NCBI RefSeq assembly: GCF_000218545.1
Contig: NC_015671.1
Span: forward strand, 1,364,001 to 1,428,000
Direction of reading: 5' to 3'
DNA from: Cellulomonas gilvus ATCC 13127
GTDB lineage: Bacteria > Actinomycetota > Actinomycetes > Actinomycetales > Cellulomonadaceae
DNA: 64,000 bases
Within the stretch, counting starts at the first letter, position 1. Every line of letters starts with the position of its first letter. A program made the position numbers and the translations under genes. Of this stretch, positions 57,791 through 64,000 are shown piece by piece. The notes beneath the pieces are model-generated. The model had not been told where the DNA came from and searched no databases. It saw only the letters and a program-made list of their open reading frames with translations.

Positions 57791-59194
57791 ATGACCACGC
57801 ACACCGCACCCCAGCACCGCCGCCGCGCACCCCGCGCGCTCGTGCTCGCGCTGCCCCTCGCCCTGCTCGCCGCGTGTGGCGGCACCGACCAGCCCGCCGC
57901 ACCCGGCGCCGCCTCGACGGCCCCGACCGCGGCGAGCACCGCGCCGACCGAGCGTGAGGCCGCCGCCCCGCGCCTGGTGCTCACGTACGACGGCGGGCTC
58001 GTGGTGCTCGACGCGACCACGCTCGAGACCGTCGGCAGCGCGCAGCTCGACGGGTTCACCCGCGTCAACCCCGCCGGCGACGGCCGGCACGTCTACGTCT
58101 CCACCACGGGCGGCTTCCGCGTCCTGGACGCCGGGACCTGGGCCCAGCCGCACGGCGACCACGCGCACTACTACACCGCGGCACCCGTGCTCACGGACCA
58201 GCTGGTCCCGGCCCAGGAGCCCGGCCACGTCGTCGTGCACGAGGGTCGCACCGCGTTGTTCGACGACGCGACGGGTCACGTCGTGGTGCACGACTCCGAC
58301 GCCACCGGCGACCCGGACCGCGCGGAGCGTGAGCACACCACACCCACCCCGCACCACGGTGTCGCGGTCGAGCTCACCGACGGCACGCTCGTGGTCTCCG
58401 AGGGCACCGCCGATGCGCGGACCGGCGTGCGCGTGCTCGACGCCGACGGGTCCGAGACCGCCGCGTCCGATGCGTGCCCGGGGGTGCACGGCGAGGCCGT
58501 CGCGGCCGACGAGGCCGTGGTCGTCGGGTGCGAGGACGGCGTGCTCGTGCTGCGCGACGGCACGCTGACCAAGGTCGAGGCCCCCGACGCGTACGGGCGC
58601 ATCGGCAACCAGGCGGGCACCGAGGCCTCGCCGATCGTGCTGGGCGACTACAAGTCCGACCCGGACGCCGAGCTCGAGCGGCCCACCCGGGTGTCGCTGG
58701 TGGACACCCGCGACGCGTCGCTGCGGCTGGTCGACCTGCCCGCGAGCTACACGTTCCGCTCGCTGGCCCGCGGCGAGGACGGTGAGGCGCTGGTGCTCGG
58801 CACCGACGGCGCGCTGCACGTGATCGACCCGCAGACGGGTGAGCTGGTCCGCTCCGTCCCGGTGGTCGAGCCGTGGGAGGAGCCGACCGACTGGCAGCAG
58901 CCGCGGCCCGCGGTCAAGGTGCTCGGCGGCACGGCCTACGTCACGGATCCCGCGCGCTCCATGGTGCACGCGGTCGACGTGCTGACCGGTGAGGTGTGGC
59001 GCTCGGTCACGCTCGACGTGGTGCCCAACGAGCTCGCGGTCGCCACGGGGGAGGCGGCGCACGCGCACGAGCACGAGCAGGACGAGCACGCGCACGACGA
59101 CGAGCACGCGCACGACGAGCACGCCGACGACGAGCACGCCGACGACGAGCACGCGCACGACGAGCACGCCGGCGACGAGGGTGCCGGCGCCTGA
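57791..59194 (+). CDS. aztD: AztD-like zinc metallochaperone lipoprotein
   Basis: A 467-residue exported lipoprotein. The lipobox is LLAAC (Cys at about residue 33), followed by an Ala/Thr linker and a beta-propeller domain. The propeller carries the His motif HGDHAHYYTAAPVLTDQLVPAQ expected of AztD, which passes zinc to the AztC binding protein. The C-terminus is a repetitive His/Asp/Glu tail with 12 His in about 41 residues. ATG 57791 is the only suitable start; the strong AGGAAGGAGG lies about 21 nt upstream, an unusual distance. The zinc-binding protein gene follows 71 nt later. Confidence 0.85.
   Translation: MTTHTAPQHRRRAPRALVLALPLALLAACGGTDQPAAPGAASTAPTAASTAPTEREAAAPRLVLTYDGGLVVLDATTLETVGSAQLDGFTRVNPAGDGRHVYVSTTGGFRVLDAGTWAQPHGDHAHYYTAAPVLTDQLVPAQEPGHVVVHEGRTALFDDATGHVVVHDSDATGDPDRAEREHTTPTPHHGVAVELTDGTLVVSEGTADARTGVRVLDADGSETAASDACPGVHGEAVAADEAVVVGCEDGVLVLRDGTLTKVEAPDAYGRIGNQAGTEASPIVLGDYKSDPDAELERPTRVSLVDTRDASLRLVDLPASYTFRSLARGEDGEALVLGTDGALHVIDPQTGELVRSVPVVEPWEEPTDWQQPRPAVKVLGGTAYVTDPARSMVHAVDVLTGEVWRSVTLDVVPNELAVATGEAAHAHEHEQDEHAHDDEHAHDEHADDEHADDEHAHDEHAGDEGAGA
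59081..59175 (+). repeat. 15-bp tandem repeat coding the His/Asp/Glu tail
   Basis: GACGAGCACGC recurs at 59081, 59099, 59114, 59129, 59144 and 59159, with spacings of 18, 15, 15, 15 and 15 bases. All are multiples of three, so copy-number change keeps the aztD frame and only alters the number of metal ligands. Confidence 0.8.
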
Positions 59195-59265
59195 GACGCC
59201 GCGGCCCCGGGGTGCACCACGGCACCCCGGGGCTCCCGCCCCACCGCGAACCTCCGGGAGCCACC

Positions 59266-60138
59266 ATGAACCGCCCCCCGACGACCGTGGCCGCGCTGGC
59301 GGCCCTGGCCGGTGTGCTCGCGCTCGGCGCGTGCGCACCCGCATCCGCCGACGACCCGGGCCGCGTGCCCGTCGTCGTCTCGTCCTACCCGCTGCAGTAC
59401 GTCGTCGACCGCGTGGGCGCGGGCCGCGTCGACGTGACCAACCTGACCCCGCCCTCGGCCGACCCGCACGGGTTGGAGCTGACCGTGCGTGACACGGCCG
59501 CGATCGCCGACGCCGCACTCGTCGTGCACCTGCCCGGCGGCTTCCAGCCCGCCGCGGACGCGGGGCTCGTGGACGTCCCGGCCGAGCGCCTGCTGGACGT
59601 CACCACGGCGGCCGCGCTGCGCGACGAGGACCCGCACTTCTGGCTGGACCCGCTCCGGCTGGCCGACGTGGCCGACGCCGTCGTCGAGCGGCTGGCCGCG
59701 CTCGACCCCGCCGACGCGGCGGCCTACCGGGCCGACGGTGCCGCGCTCGTGGCCGACCTGGCCGACCTGGACGCGCGGTACGCGGCCGGGCTGGCCCCGT
59801 GCGCGGGTGCCACGCTGGTGACGTCGCACCAGGCGTTCGGCTACCTCGCGGAGCGGTACGGCCTGCACCAGGTGGGCATCGTCGGGGTGGACCCCGAGGT
59901 CGAGCCGAGCCCGGCCCGGCTGCGTGAGGTGACCGCGGTCGTCGACGCGCACGGTGTGCGGACGCTGTTCTTCGAGCGCGCCGCCGGACCCGGCGTGACG
60001 CAGTGGCTCGCCGAGCGTGCGGGCGTGACCACGGGCGTCATCGACCCCGTCGAGTCCCACGGCGAGGGCGACCCCGACTACCTCGAGGCGATGGAGACCA
60101 ACCTCGACGCCCTCGTCGCGGGCCTCGCGTGCGGCTGA
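59266..60138 (+). CDS. aztC: Zinc ABC transporter substrate-binding lipoprotein (AztC/ZnuA-like)
   Basis: A 290-residue cluster A-I metal-binding protein. The lipobox is LGAC (Cys at about residue 22). Predicted zinc ligands are His68 (DPHGLE), His124 (DPHFWLDP), His188 (TSHQAFGYLAERYGL) and Asp260 (GVIDPVE). The His-rich flexible loop of classic ZnuA is missing, as in AztC proteins that receive zinc from AztD. ATG 59266 follows GGGAG by 5 nt. No permease or ATPase gene follows; the next gene is on the opposite strand. Confidence 0.88.
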   Translation: MNRPPTTVAALAALAGVLALGACAPASADDPGRVPVVVSSYPLQYVVDRVGAGRVDVTNLTPPSADPHGLELTVRDTAAIADAALVVHLPGGFQPAADAGLVDVPAERLLDVTTAAALRDEDPHFWLDPLRLADVADAVVERLAALDPADAAAYRADGAALVADLADLDARYAAGLAPCAGATLVTSHQAFGYLAERYGLHQVGIVGVDPEVEPSPARLREVTAVVDAHGVRTLFFERAAGPGVTQWLAERAGVTTGVIDPVESHGEGDPDYLEAMETNLDALVAGLACG

Positions 60139-60141
60139 CGC

Positions 60142-60939
60142 TCAGCGCAGCACGCGGGGTGCGAGGCCGTCGTCCGGGGCGAGGTCTGCGTCGCACGTGG
60201 CCGTGACGGTCATCGACCGCAGCGTCAGGTTCCCCCCGTAGGAGGACAGGAACGCGGTGTCGGTGGCGTCACGGCCGGTCGCGATGCGCAGCATGCCGTC
60301 GCGCGGCGCGAGCCGGGTGGCGTCCAGCAGGCACCACGCGCCGTCGACGTAGGCCTCGGCGACGGCATGGAAGTCCATGGGCCGGAGCCGCGGTGCGTAC
60401 ACCGAGACCAGGCGTGCGGGCAGGTCGCACGCGCGCAGCAGCGCGACCACCAGGTGCGCGAAGTCGCGGCACACGCCGCGCCGCTTGAGCAGCGTGTCGG
60501 TGGCGCCGTCGGTCGGCAGGCTCGCACCGGACAGGTACGTGACGTGCGCGCTGACCCACGCGACCACCGCCTGCGTCAGATCGGTCGCGCTCAGGCCGCG
60601 GAACTGGTCGCGCGCGAACGCCAGGAGCCGGTCCGACTCGGCGTAGCGGCTGGGCCGGCGGTACTCCACCAGGTCCAGGTCCTCCACCGGGGCCACGTCC
60701 GCGAGCCCGGTCACCGCGGCCTGGTAGTCCACCACCACCTGGCCCGCGGGTGCGAGCACGCGGTGGATCCGGGCGCCGTGCGCGGACTTGATCTCGAGCA
60801 CGTCCAGCGGGCCGTCCTCGTGCCGGACGACGAGCTGCTCGGTGCGGTCGTAGGCGCCGTCGGCGACCGCGACGGACAGGAACATCTCGAGCGGGCTGCG
60901 CACGTCGAGCGAGAGGTGGCAAGAGACGGTGCGCAGCAC
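60142..60939 (-). CDS. Transglutaminase-like protein with intact triad
   Basis: A 265-residue cytosolic protein of the transglutaminase-like/BTLCP type. An N-terminal beta domain (LRTVSCHLSLDVRSPLEMFLSVAVAD) precedes the core with GVCRDFAHLVVALLRACDLPARLVSVY (catalytic Cys), MDFHAVAEAYVDGAWCLLDATRL (His and Asp). GTG 60939 was chosen because the family normally starts here and AGGA lies 9 nt upstream. ATG 60981 would add 14 residues but lacks a ribosome binding site. Likely a Cys peptidase or amidase; substrate unknown. Confidence 0.82.
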   Translation of the reverse strand: MLRTVSCHLSLDVRSPLEMFLSVAVADGAYDRTEQLVVRHEDGPLDVLEIKSAHGARIHRVLAPAGQVVVDYQAAVTGLADVAPVEDLDLVEYRRPSRYAESDRLLAFARDQFRGLSATDLTQAVVAWVSAHVTYLSGASLPTDGATDTLLKRRGVCRDFAHLVVALLRACDLPARLVSVYAPRLRPMDFHAVAEAYVDGAWCLLDATRLAPRDGMLRIATGRDATDTAFLSSYGGNLTLRSMTVTATCDADLAPDDGLAPRVLR

Positions 60940-61013
60940 GGCCGGCGGTCCTGTTCCCCGGCCGTCGGTGGCCGGAACCATGGGGGAGCAGCGCAAGTGT
61001 GAGGCTCGCGGGG

Positions 61014-61050
61014 CGGTTCGACAAGCCCGGTCCCGGCGGGCGTCGAACCG
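61014..61050. repeat. Interrupted inverted repeat in a divergent intergenic region
   Basis: A 9-bp perfect stem CGGTTCGAC/GTCGAACCG encloses a second GCCC/GGGC stem. It lies between the divergent transglutaminase-like and DUF1206 genes and is too far upstream of either to be a terminator. The rest of this 273-nt gap shows no other signal. Confidence 0.5.
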
Positions 61051-61212
61051 GCAGGTCAGGGGCGTGCGGGGACCCGCGGTCGGGCGTCGGCCGGCCGGCG
61101 GTGCGGGCTTCCGGTCGCGGCCCGCGCCGACCGCTGCCAGCATGTGTCCACCCCCGCCGGGGCCCGCCCCGAGCGAGCCGCAGCCCCGTCCTCCGCACCC
61201 CCCGGGAGAGGT

Positions 61213-62013
61213 ATGTCCAGCGTCGCCCACATGGCCGGAAGCACCCACGACGCGTGGGAGAAGGCGGCCCGCGCGGGCTACCTCGTGAGCGGCCTGCTGC
61301 ACGTGCTGATCGGCGTCCTCGCGTTCCAGCTCGCGTTCGGCGACTCGTCCCGTTCGGCGGACCAGTCGGGCGCGCTCGCCTCGGTCGCCGACGAGTCGTT
61401 CGGGGCGGCGATCCTGTGGTTCGCGTTCGTCGCGTTCCTCGCGCTCGGCGCGTGGCAGGCCGCGAAGGCCGCGCACGTCGGGGGAGCGGGACGCGCCGGC
61501 TCGTCGGGCGACCGTGCCAAGGCCGTGGGGCGCGCCGTGATGTACCTGGCGCTCGCCGTCCTGACGTTCGCGTGGGCCCGCGGGGGCGGCTCGTCGAGCA
61601 AGGGGCAGACGCAGGACTTCACCGCGGACCTCATGAAGGCGCCGTTCGGCCAGGTGCTGGTCGCCGCGCTGGGCATCGCCGTCGTCGTCATCGGCATCTA
61701 CCACGTCGTCAAGGGCTGGCGGGAGAAGTTCCTCGAGGACCTGACGGGTCTGCCCCGCGGTTCGGCCGGACGCGGGACGCGTCTGGCGGGCAAGGTCGGC
61801 TACATCGCCAAGGGCGTCGCGCTCGCGATCGTCGGCGGGCTGTTCGTCGTCGCGGCGCAGCAGTCGGACGCGTCCGAGGCGACCGGGCTGGACGGTGCGA
61901 TGCACACCCTCAAGGAGGGGCCTGCGGGCACGGTGCTGCTCGCGCTCGTCGCGGTCGGGCTCATGGCGTTCGGCGTGTACTGCTTCGTGCGCGCACGGTA
62001 CGGTCGGCTCTGA
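61213..62013 (+). CDS. DUF1206 membrane protein
   Basis: A 266-residue integral membrane protein with about six helices in three similar two-helix units. Each is introduced by a motif such as AARAGYLVSGLLHVLIGVLAFQLAFG, KAVGRAVMYLALAVLTFAWARG or AGKVGYIAKGVALAIVGGLFVVAA. The triplicated arrangement matches DUF1206, a family without known function. ATG 61213 follows GGGAGAGGT; ATG 61231 is a weaker alternative. Converges with the MFS gene, 4 nt between stops. Confidence 0.85.
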   Translation: MSSVAHMAGSTHDAWEKAARAGYLVSGLLHVLIGVLAFQLAFGDSSRSADQSGALASVADESFGAAILWFAFVAFLALGAWQAAKAAHVGGAGRAGSSGDRAKAVGRAVMYLALAVLTFAWARGGGSSSKGQTQDFTADLMKAPFGQVLVAALGIAVVVIGIYHVVKGWREKFLEDLTGLPRGSAGRGTRLAGKVGYIAKGVALAIVGGLFVVAAQQSDASEATGLDGAMHTLKEGPAGTVLLALVAVGLMAFGVYCFVRARYGRL

Positions 62014-62017
62014 CGCG

Positions 62018-63358
62018 TCAGCGCGCGGGGCGCCCGCGGCGCAGCGCGGCACGGACGGACGGCACCACGACGCCGTCGCGCGCCATCGCCGCGCGTGTGC
62101 GGCGGCGCTGGTGCAGCACGCCGCCCACGCCCAGCGCCCACGGCACGACGAGGACCGCGAACGCCCAGCGGTAGGCGTCGAGCGTGTAGGTGGTCGCGCC
62201 CGGTGGGGAGACCACCTGCAGCGTGACCCCGACGGCGAGCACGCCGACGATCGTCGAGACGAACCCCCCGGTGTTGACGAAGCCGGAGGCCGTGCCGAGG
62301 CGGTCCGCCGGGGTGAACGTCCGCGCGTAGTCCATCCCCACCAGCGAGACGGGACCACCCGCACCCACCACGGCCGCGAACACGACCAGCTGGCCGAGGG
62401 GCCGGGGCGTGTCGGGGACGAGCAGGGCCGCCCAGGCGACGAATGTCGCGGCGCACGACGCGAGCACCACCCACGAGCGCCGCAGGGGGTGGCGCCCGGT
62501 GAACCGTCCCACGAGCGGTCCGGAGACCATCGCGGTCACGGTGAGCACCGTGAGCAGGGCGCCCGCCTCGGCCGTCGACCGGCCCTGCGCCGTGACGAAG
62601 AACGGCACACCCCACAGGAGCGAGATCACGTTCGCGCTGAACGGGGTCGCGAAGTGGCTCCACCAGCCCAGCCGCGTGCCGGGCGACTCGGTCGCCAGCC
62701 GCACGGCGCGCACGAAGGACGTGGGCGCATCCGGGCCCGCCGTCGCCACCGGCTCGGCCGCGGGTTCGCGGATGCCGGCGAACGCGATGCCCGTCGCCAG
62801 CACACCGACCGCGGCGAGCACGCCGAACGAGGGCGACCAGCCGTGGTGGTGCAGCAGCCACGCGAGCGGGATCGCGGACGCGAGCTGGCCGGACTGCCCG
62901 ATCAGGCCCGTGACCTGGACGAGCACCGGCACGCGCCGGGCGGGGAACCACTGCGCGACGAGCCGGATCGCCGAGATGAAGATGCCGGCGTCACCCGCAC
63001 CGATGAGGACGCGGGCCAGCAGGGCCACCGGGACCGTGTCCGCGACCGCGAGCACCAGCTGCCCGCCCGCCATGACGGCCGACCCGGCGCCGATCACCGT
63101 GCGCGCCCCGAACCTGTCCAGCAGCCGGCCCGCGGGCAGCTGCATCGCCGCGTACACCGCGAGCTGGACCACCGAGAACAGCGCGAGCGTGGTGGCGCCG
63201 ATCCGGAACCGGTCGAGCGCCTCGACCCCGGCGACCCCGAGCGCGGTGCGGTGCAGCACGGCGACGAAGTACGCGGCGACGGCGGCGGCGTAGACGACCG
63301 TCGCGCGACCGCCCGGGGGTGCCGCCGACGACCGCACGGGATGCGGCTCGGCGGTCAT
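62018..63358 (-). CDS. MFS transporter
   Basis: A 446-residue major facilitator with about 12 membrane helices in two halves. The loop 2-3 motif reads PAGRLLDRFGARTVIGAGS, and LLARVLIGAGDAGIFISAIRLVAQWFPARRVP covers helices 4-5. The pattern recalls organic-anion or sugar-phosphate permeases, but the substrate is not assignable. ATG 63358 follows AGGA by 5 nt. Confidence 0.85.
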   Translation of the reverse strand: MTAEPHPVRSSAAPPGGRATVVYAAAVAAYFVAVLHRTALGVAGVEALDRFRIGATTLALFSVVQLAVYAAMQLPAGRLLDRFGARTVIGAGSAVMAGGQLVLAVADTVPVALLARVLIGAGDAGIFISAIRLVAQWFPARRVPVLVQVTGLIGQSGQLASAIPLAWLLHHHGWSPSFGVLAAVGVLATGIAFAGIREPAAEPVATAGPDAPTSFVRAVRLATESPGTRLGWWSHFATPFSANVISLLWGVPFFVTAQGRSTAEAGALLTVLTVTAMVSGPLVGRFTGRHPLRRSWVVLASCAATFVAWAALLVPDTPRPLGQLVVFAAVVGAGGPVSLVGMDYARTFTPADRLGTASGFVNTGGFVSTIVGVLAVGVTLQVVSPPGATTYTLDAYRWAFAVLVVPWALGVGGVLHQRRRTRAAMARDGVVVPSVRAALRRGRPAR

Positions 63359-63490
63359 GCGGTCCTGCTCCGTCCCGGTGGAGGTACGGCCTGATCGGCC
63401 CCCGCAAGCCTACGTGGAGCCGGTCCCGGCTTCGTGGCCGGAGGTCCCCGGCGTGCGTGCGCCCGACGGGGCCCGGTGCGGGAACGACGA

Positions 63491-63518
63491 AGGCCCTGAC
63501 CACGTGTGGTCAGGGCCT
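63491..63518 (-). terminator. tRNA-Asn terminator
   Basis: A 28-nt perfect inverted repeat (arms 63491-63503 and 63506-63518) beginning 4 nt past the tRNA 3' end, followed on that strand by TTCGTCGTT. Confidence 0.75.
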
Positions 63519-63522
63519 CGTG

Positions 63523-63598
63523 TGGCTCCCCCGACTGGACTCGAACCAGTAACCCTTCGATTAACAGTCGAATGCTCTGCCAATTGAGCTACGGGGGA
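63523..63598 (-). tRNA. tRNA-Asn (anticodon GTT)
   Basis: On the complement the sequence folds as a full cloverleaf: acceptor TCCCCCG/CGGGGGA, D arm GCTC...GAGC, anticodon stem TTCGA/TCGAA with loop CTGTTAA (anticodon GTT at 63563-63565), T arm ACTGG/CCAGT with TTCGAGT loop. Discriminator G and an encoded CCA complete 76 nt. All stems pair. Confidence 0.97.
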
Positions 63599-63610
63599 TC
63601 GCGCTGCAGA

Positions 63611-63616
63611 ACTCTA
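63611..63616 (-). promoter_or_regulatory. -10 box TAGAGT for tRNA-Asn
   Basis: On the complement TAGAGT lies 12 nt upstream of the mature tRNA 5' end, consistent with transcription starting a few bases before the tRNA. No clear -35 is seen. Confidence 0.5.
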
Positions 63617-63666
63617 GCAGCCGAACGGGGGTGGTTCCGACCGCCGGCAGCCGCCGTCGGCCGTCG

Positions 63667-64000
63667 TCAGCCTGGCAGGCCGGCGGCGGACCGGACCGCG
63701 GACTCGGCACGGTCGACCGCCGCGGTCACCGCGGGATCGGCCAGGTCGACCCCGTCGTCCGCGACCACCTGCGTGAACAGCTCACCGTCCTCGTCGCGAC
63801 GCAGCGCGACGCGCGCCTGCCCGCCCGCGGGGAGCGGCACGGATGCGGCGTGCACCACGGAGGACTGGACGCGCTCCCGGAACGTCTGCGTGAAGGCCAC
63901 GGAGCCGCGGTCGCTCGTGAACACGAACGCGTCGCTGGCGCCCCACACCCACCGGACCGTGAGCGTGCGCGTGGTCGCGTCGAGCGACCCGCGGTCGACG
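63667..64000 (-). CDS. Unidentified protein, C-terminal part only
   Basis: The reading frame is open to the right edge, so about 110 C-terminal residues are visible and the start lies outside the window. Visible features: alternating hydrophobic strands (TLTVRWVWGASDAFVFTSDRGSVAFTQTF), RVALRRDEDGELFTQVVADDGVDL, then an Ala-rich helix. The pattern suggests a small beta-rich exterior or regulatory protein. No membrane helix or known motif is present in this part, and no family is recognised. Confidence 0.55.
   Translation of the reverse strand, partial: VDRGSLDATTRTLTVRWVWGASDAFVFTSDRGSVAFTQTFRERVQSSVVHAASVPLPAGGQARVALRRDEDGELFTQVVADDGVDLADPAVTAAVDRAESAVRSAAGLPG

Noticed and set aside
59041..59190. 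Tandem repeat considered as a CRISPR-like array
   Set aside because: Units are 15 bp with no unique spacers and lie in frame within the aztD coding sequence.

Overview
The window is a chromosomal segment of a very GC-rich Gram-positive actinobacterium. The best match is the Micrococcales, family Cellulomonadaceae (a Cellulomonas-like organism). Reasons: strong third-position GC; many GTG starts and leaderless starts behind TAnnnT boxes; a secreted CBM2-linker-GH18 chitinase; a maltose/alpha-glucan utilisation locus; and an actinobacterial housekeeping backbone (phoH-ybeY-era, leuA, recO, uppS, glyS, dusB, dgt, dnaG). No prophage, insertion sequence, integrase or CRISPR array was seen.

Layout. 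1-2573 (-): pyruvate phosphate dikinase, cut by the left edge. 2814-8158 (+): a translationally coupled run phoH-ybeY-CBS/DUF21-era-membrane hydrolase. 8331-24368 (+): an eight-gene, almost fully overlapping phospho-signalling and cell-surface cluster: PP2C phosphatase, FHA protein, Ser/Thr kinase, 2107-residue Ig-like/fibronectin III protein, MoxR ATPase, DUF58, transglutaminase-fold membrane protein, RDD-FHA protein. It has the composition of the PFNA cluster described in bifidobacteria. Its transglutaminase-fold protein has lost the catalytic Cys and His. 24408-25865: a membrane-anchored beta-propeller protein.

25881-27848: leuA behind a 14-codon, leucine-rich, probably leaderless leader peptide and a strong hairpin, a candidate attenuator. 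27927-29458: recO and uppS. 29581-31721: an ABC-type ATPase and an FtsX-like permease. 31732-33728: a VOC protein, a DedA-like membrane protein and a DUF4190-type membrane protein. 34001-35386: glyS, closed by an 18-bp bidirectional terminator. 35446-38225 (-): an ECF sigma factor with its own ECF-type promoter, followed by a membrane-anchored protein with three internal repeats. Then dusB and a PfkB-type sugar kinase.

40532-52454: the alpha-glucan locus. It holds a lipoprotein alpha-amylase, an unusual Nudix-like membrane protein, an intracellular alpha-glucosidase, a LacI-type repressor, malE-malF-malG and a maltodextrin-acting GH13 enzyme. A matching GAAAGTT-N10-CTTGCAG element precedes both the amylase and the malE operon, which suggests one regulon: extracellular starch cleavage, import of maltodextrins, cytosolic hydrolysis. 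No malK-type ATPase is present, so a shared ATPase elsewhere is expected.

52480-64000: dgt, chitinase, dnaG, a zinc pair (AztD-like metallochaperone with a repetitive His/Asp/Glu tail, and an AztC/ZnuA-like zinc-binding lipoprotein) without its permease genes, a transglutaminase-like protein with an intact triad, a DUF1206 protein, an MFS transporter, tRNA-Asn(GTT) with its terminator, and an unidentified partial gene at the right edge. No gene-free stretch exceeds about 300 bases.
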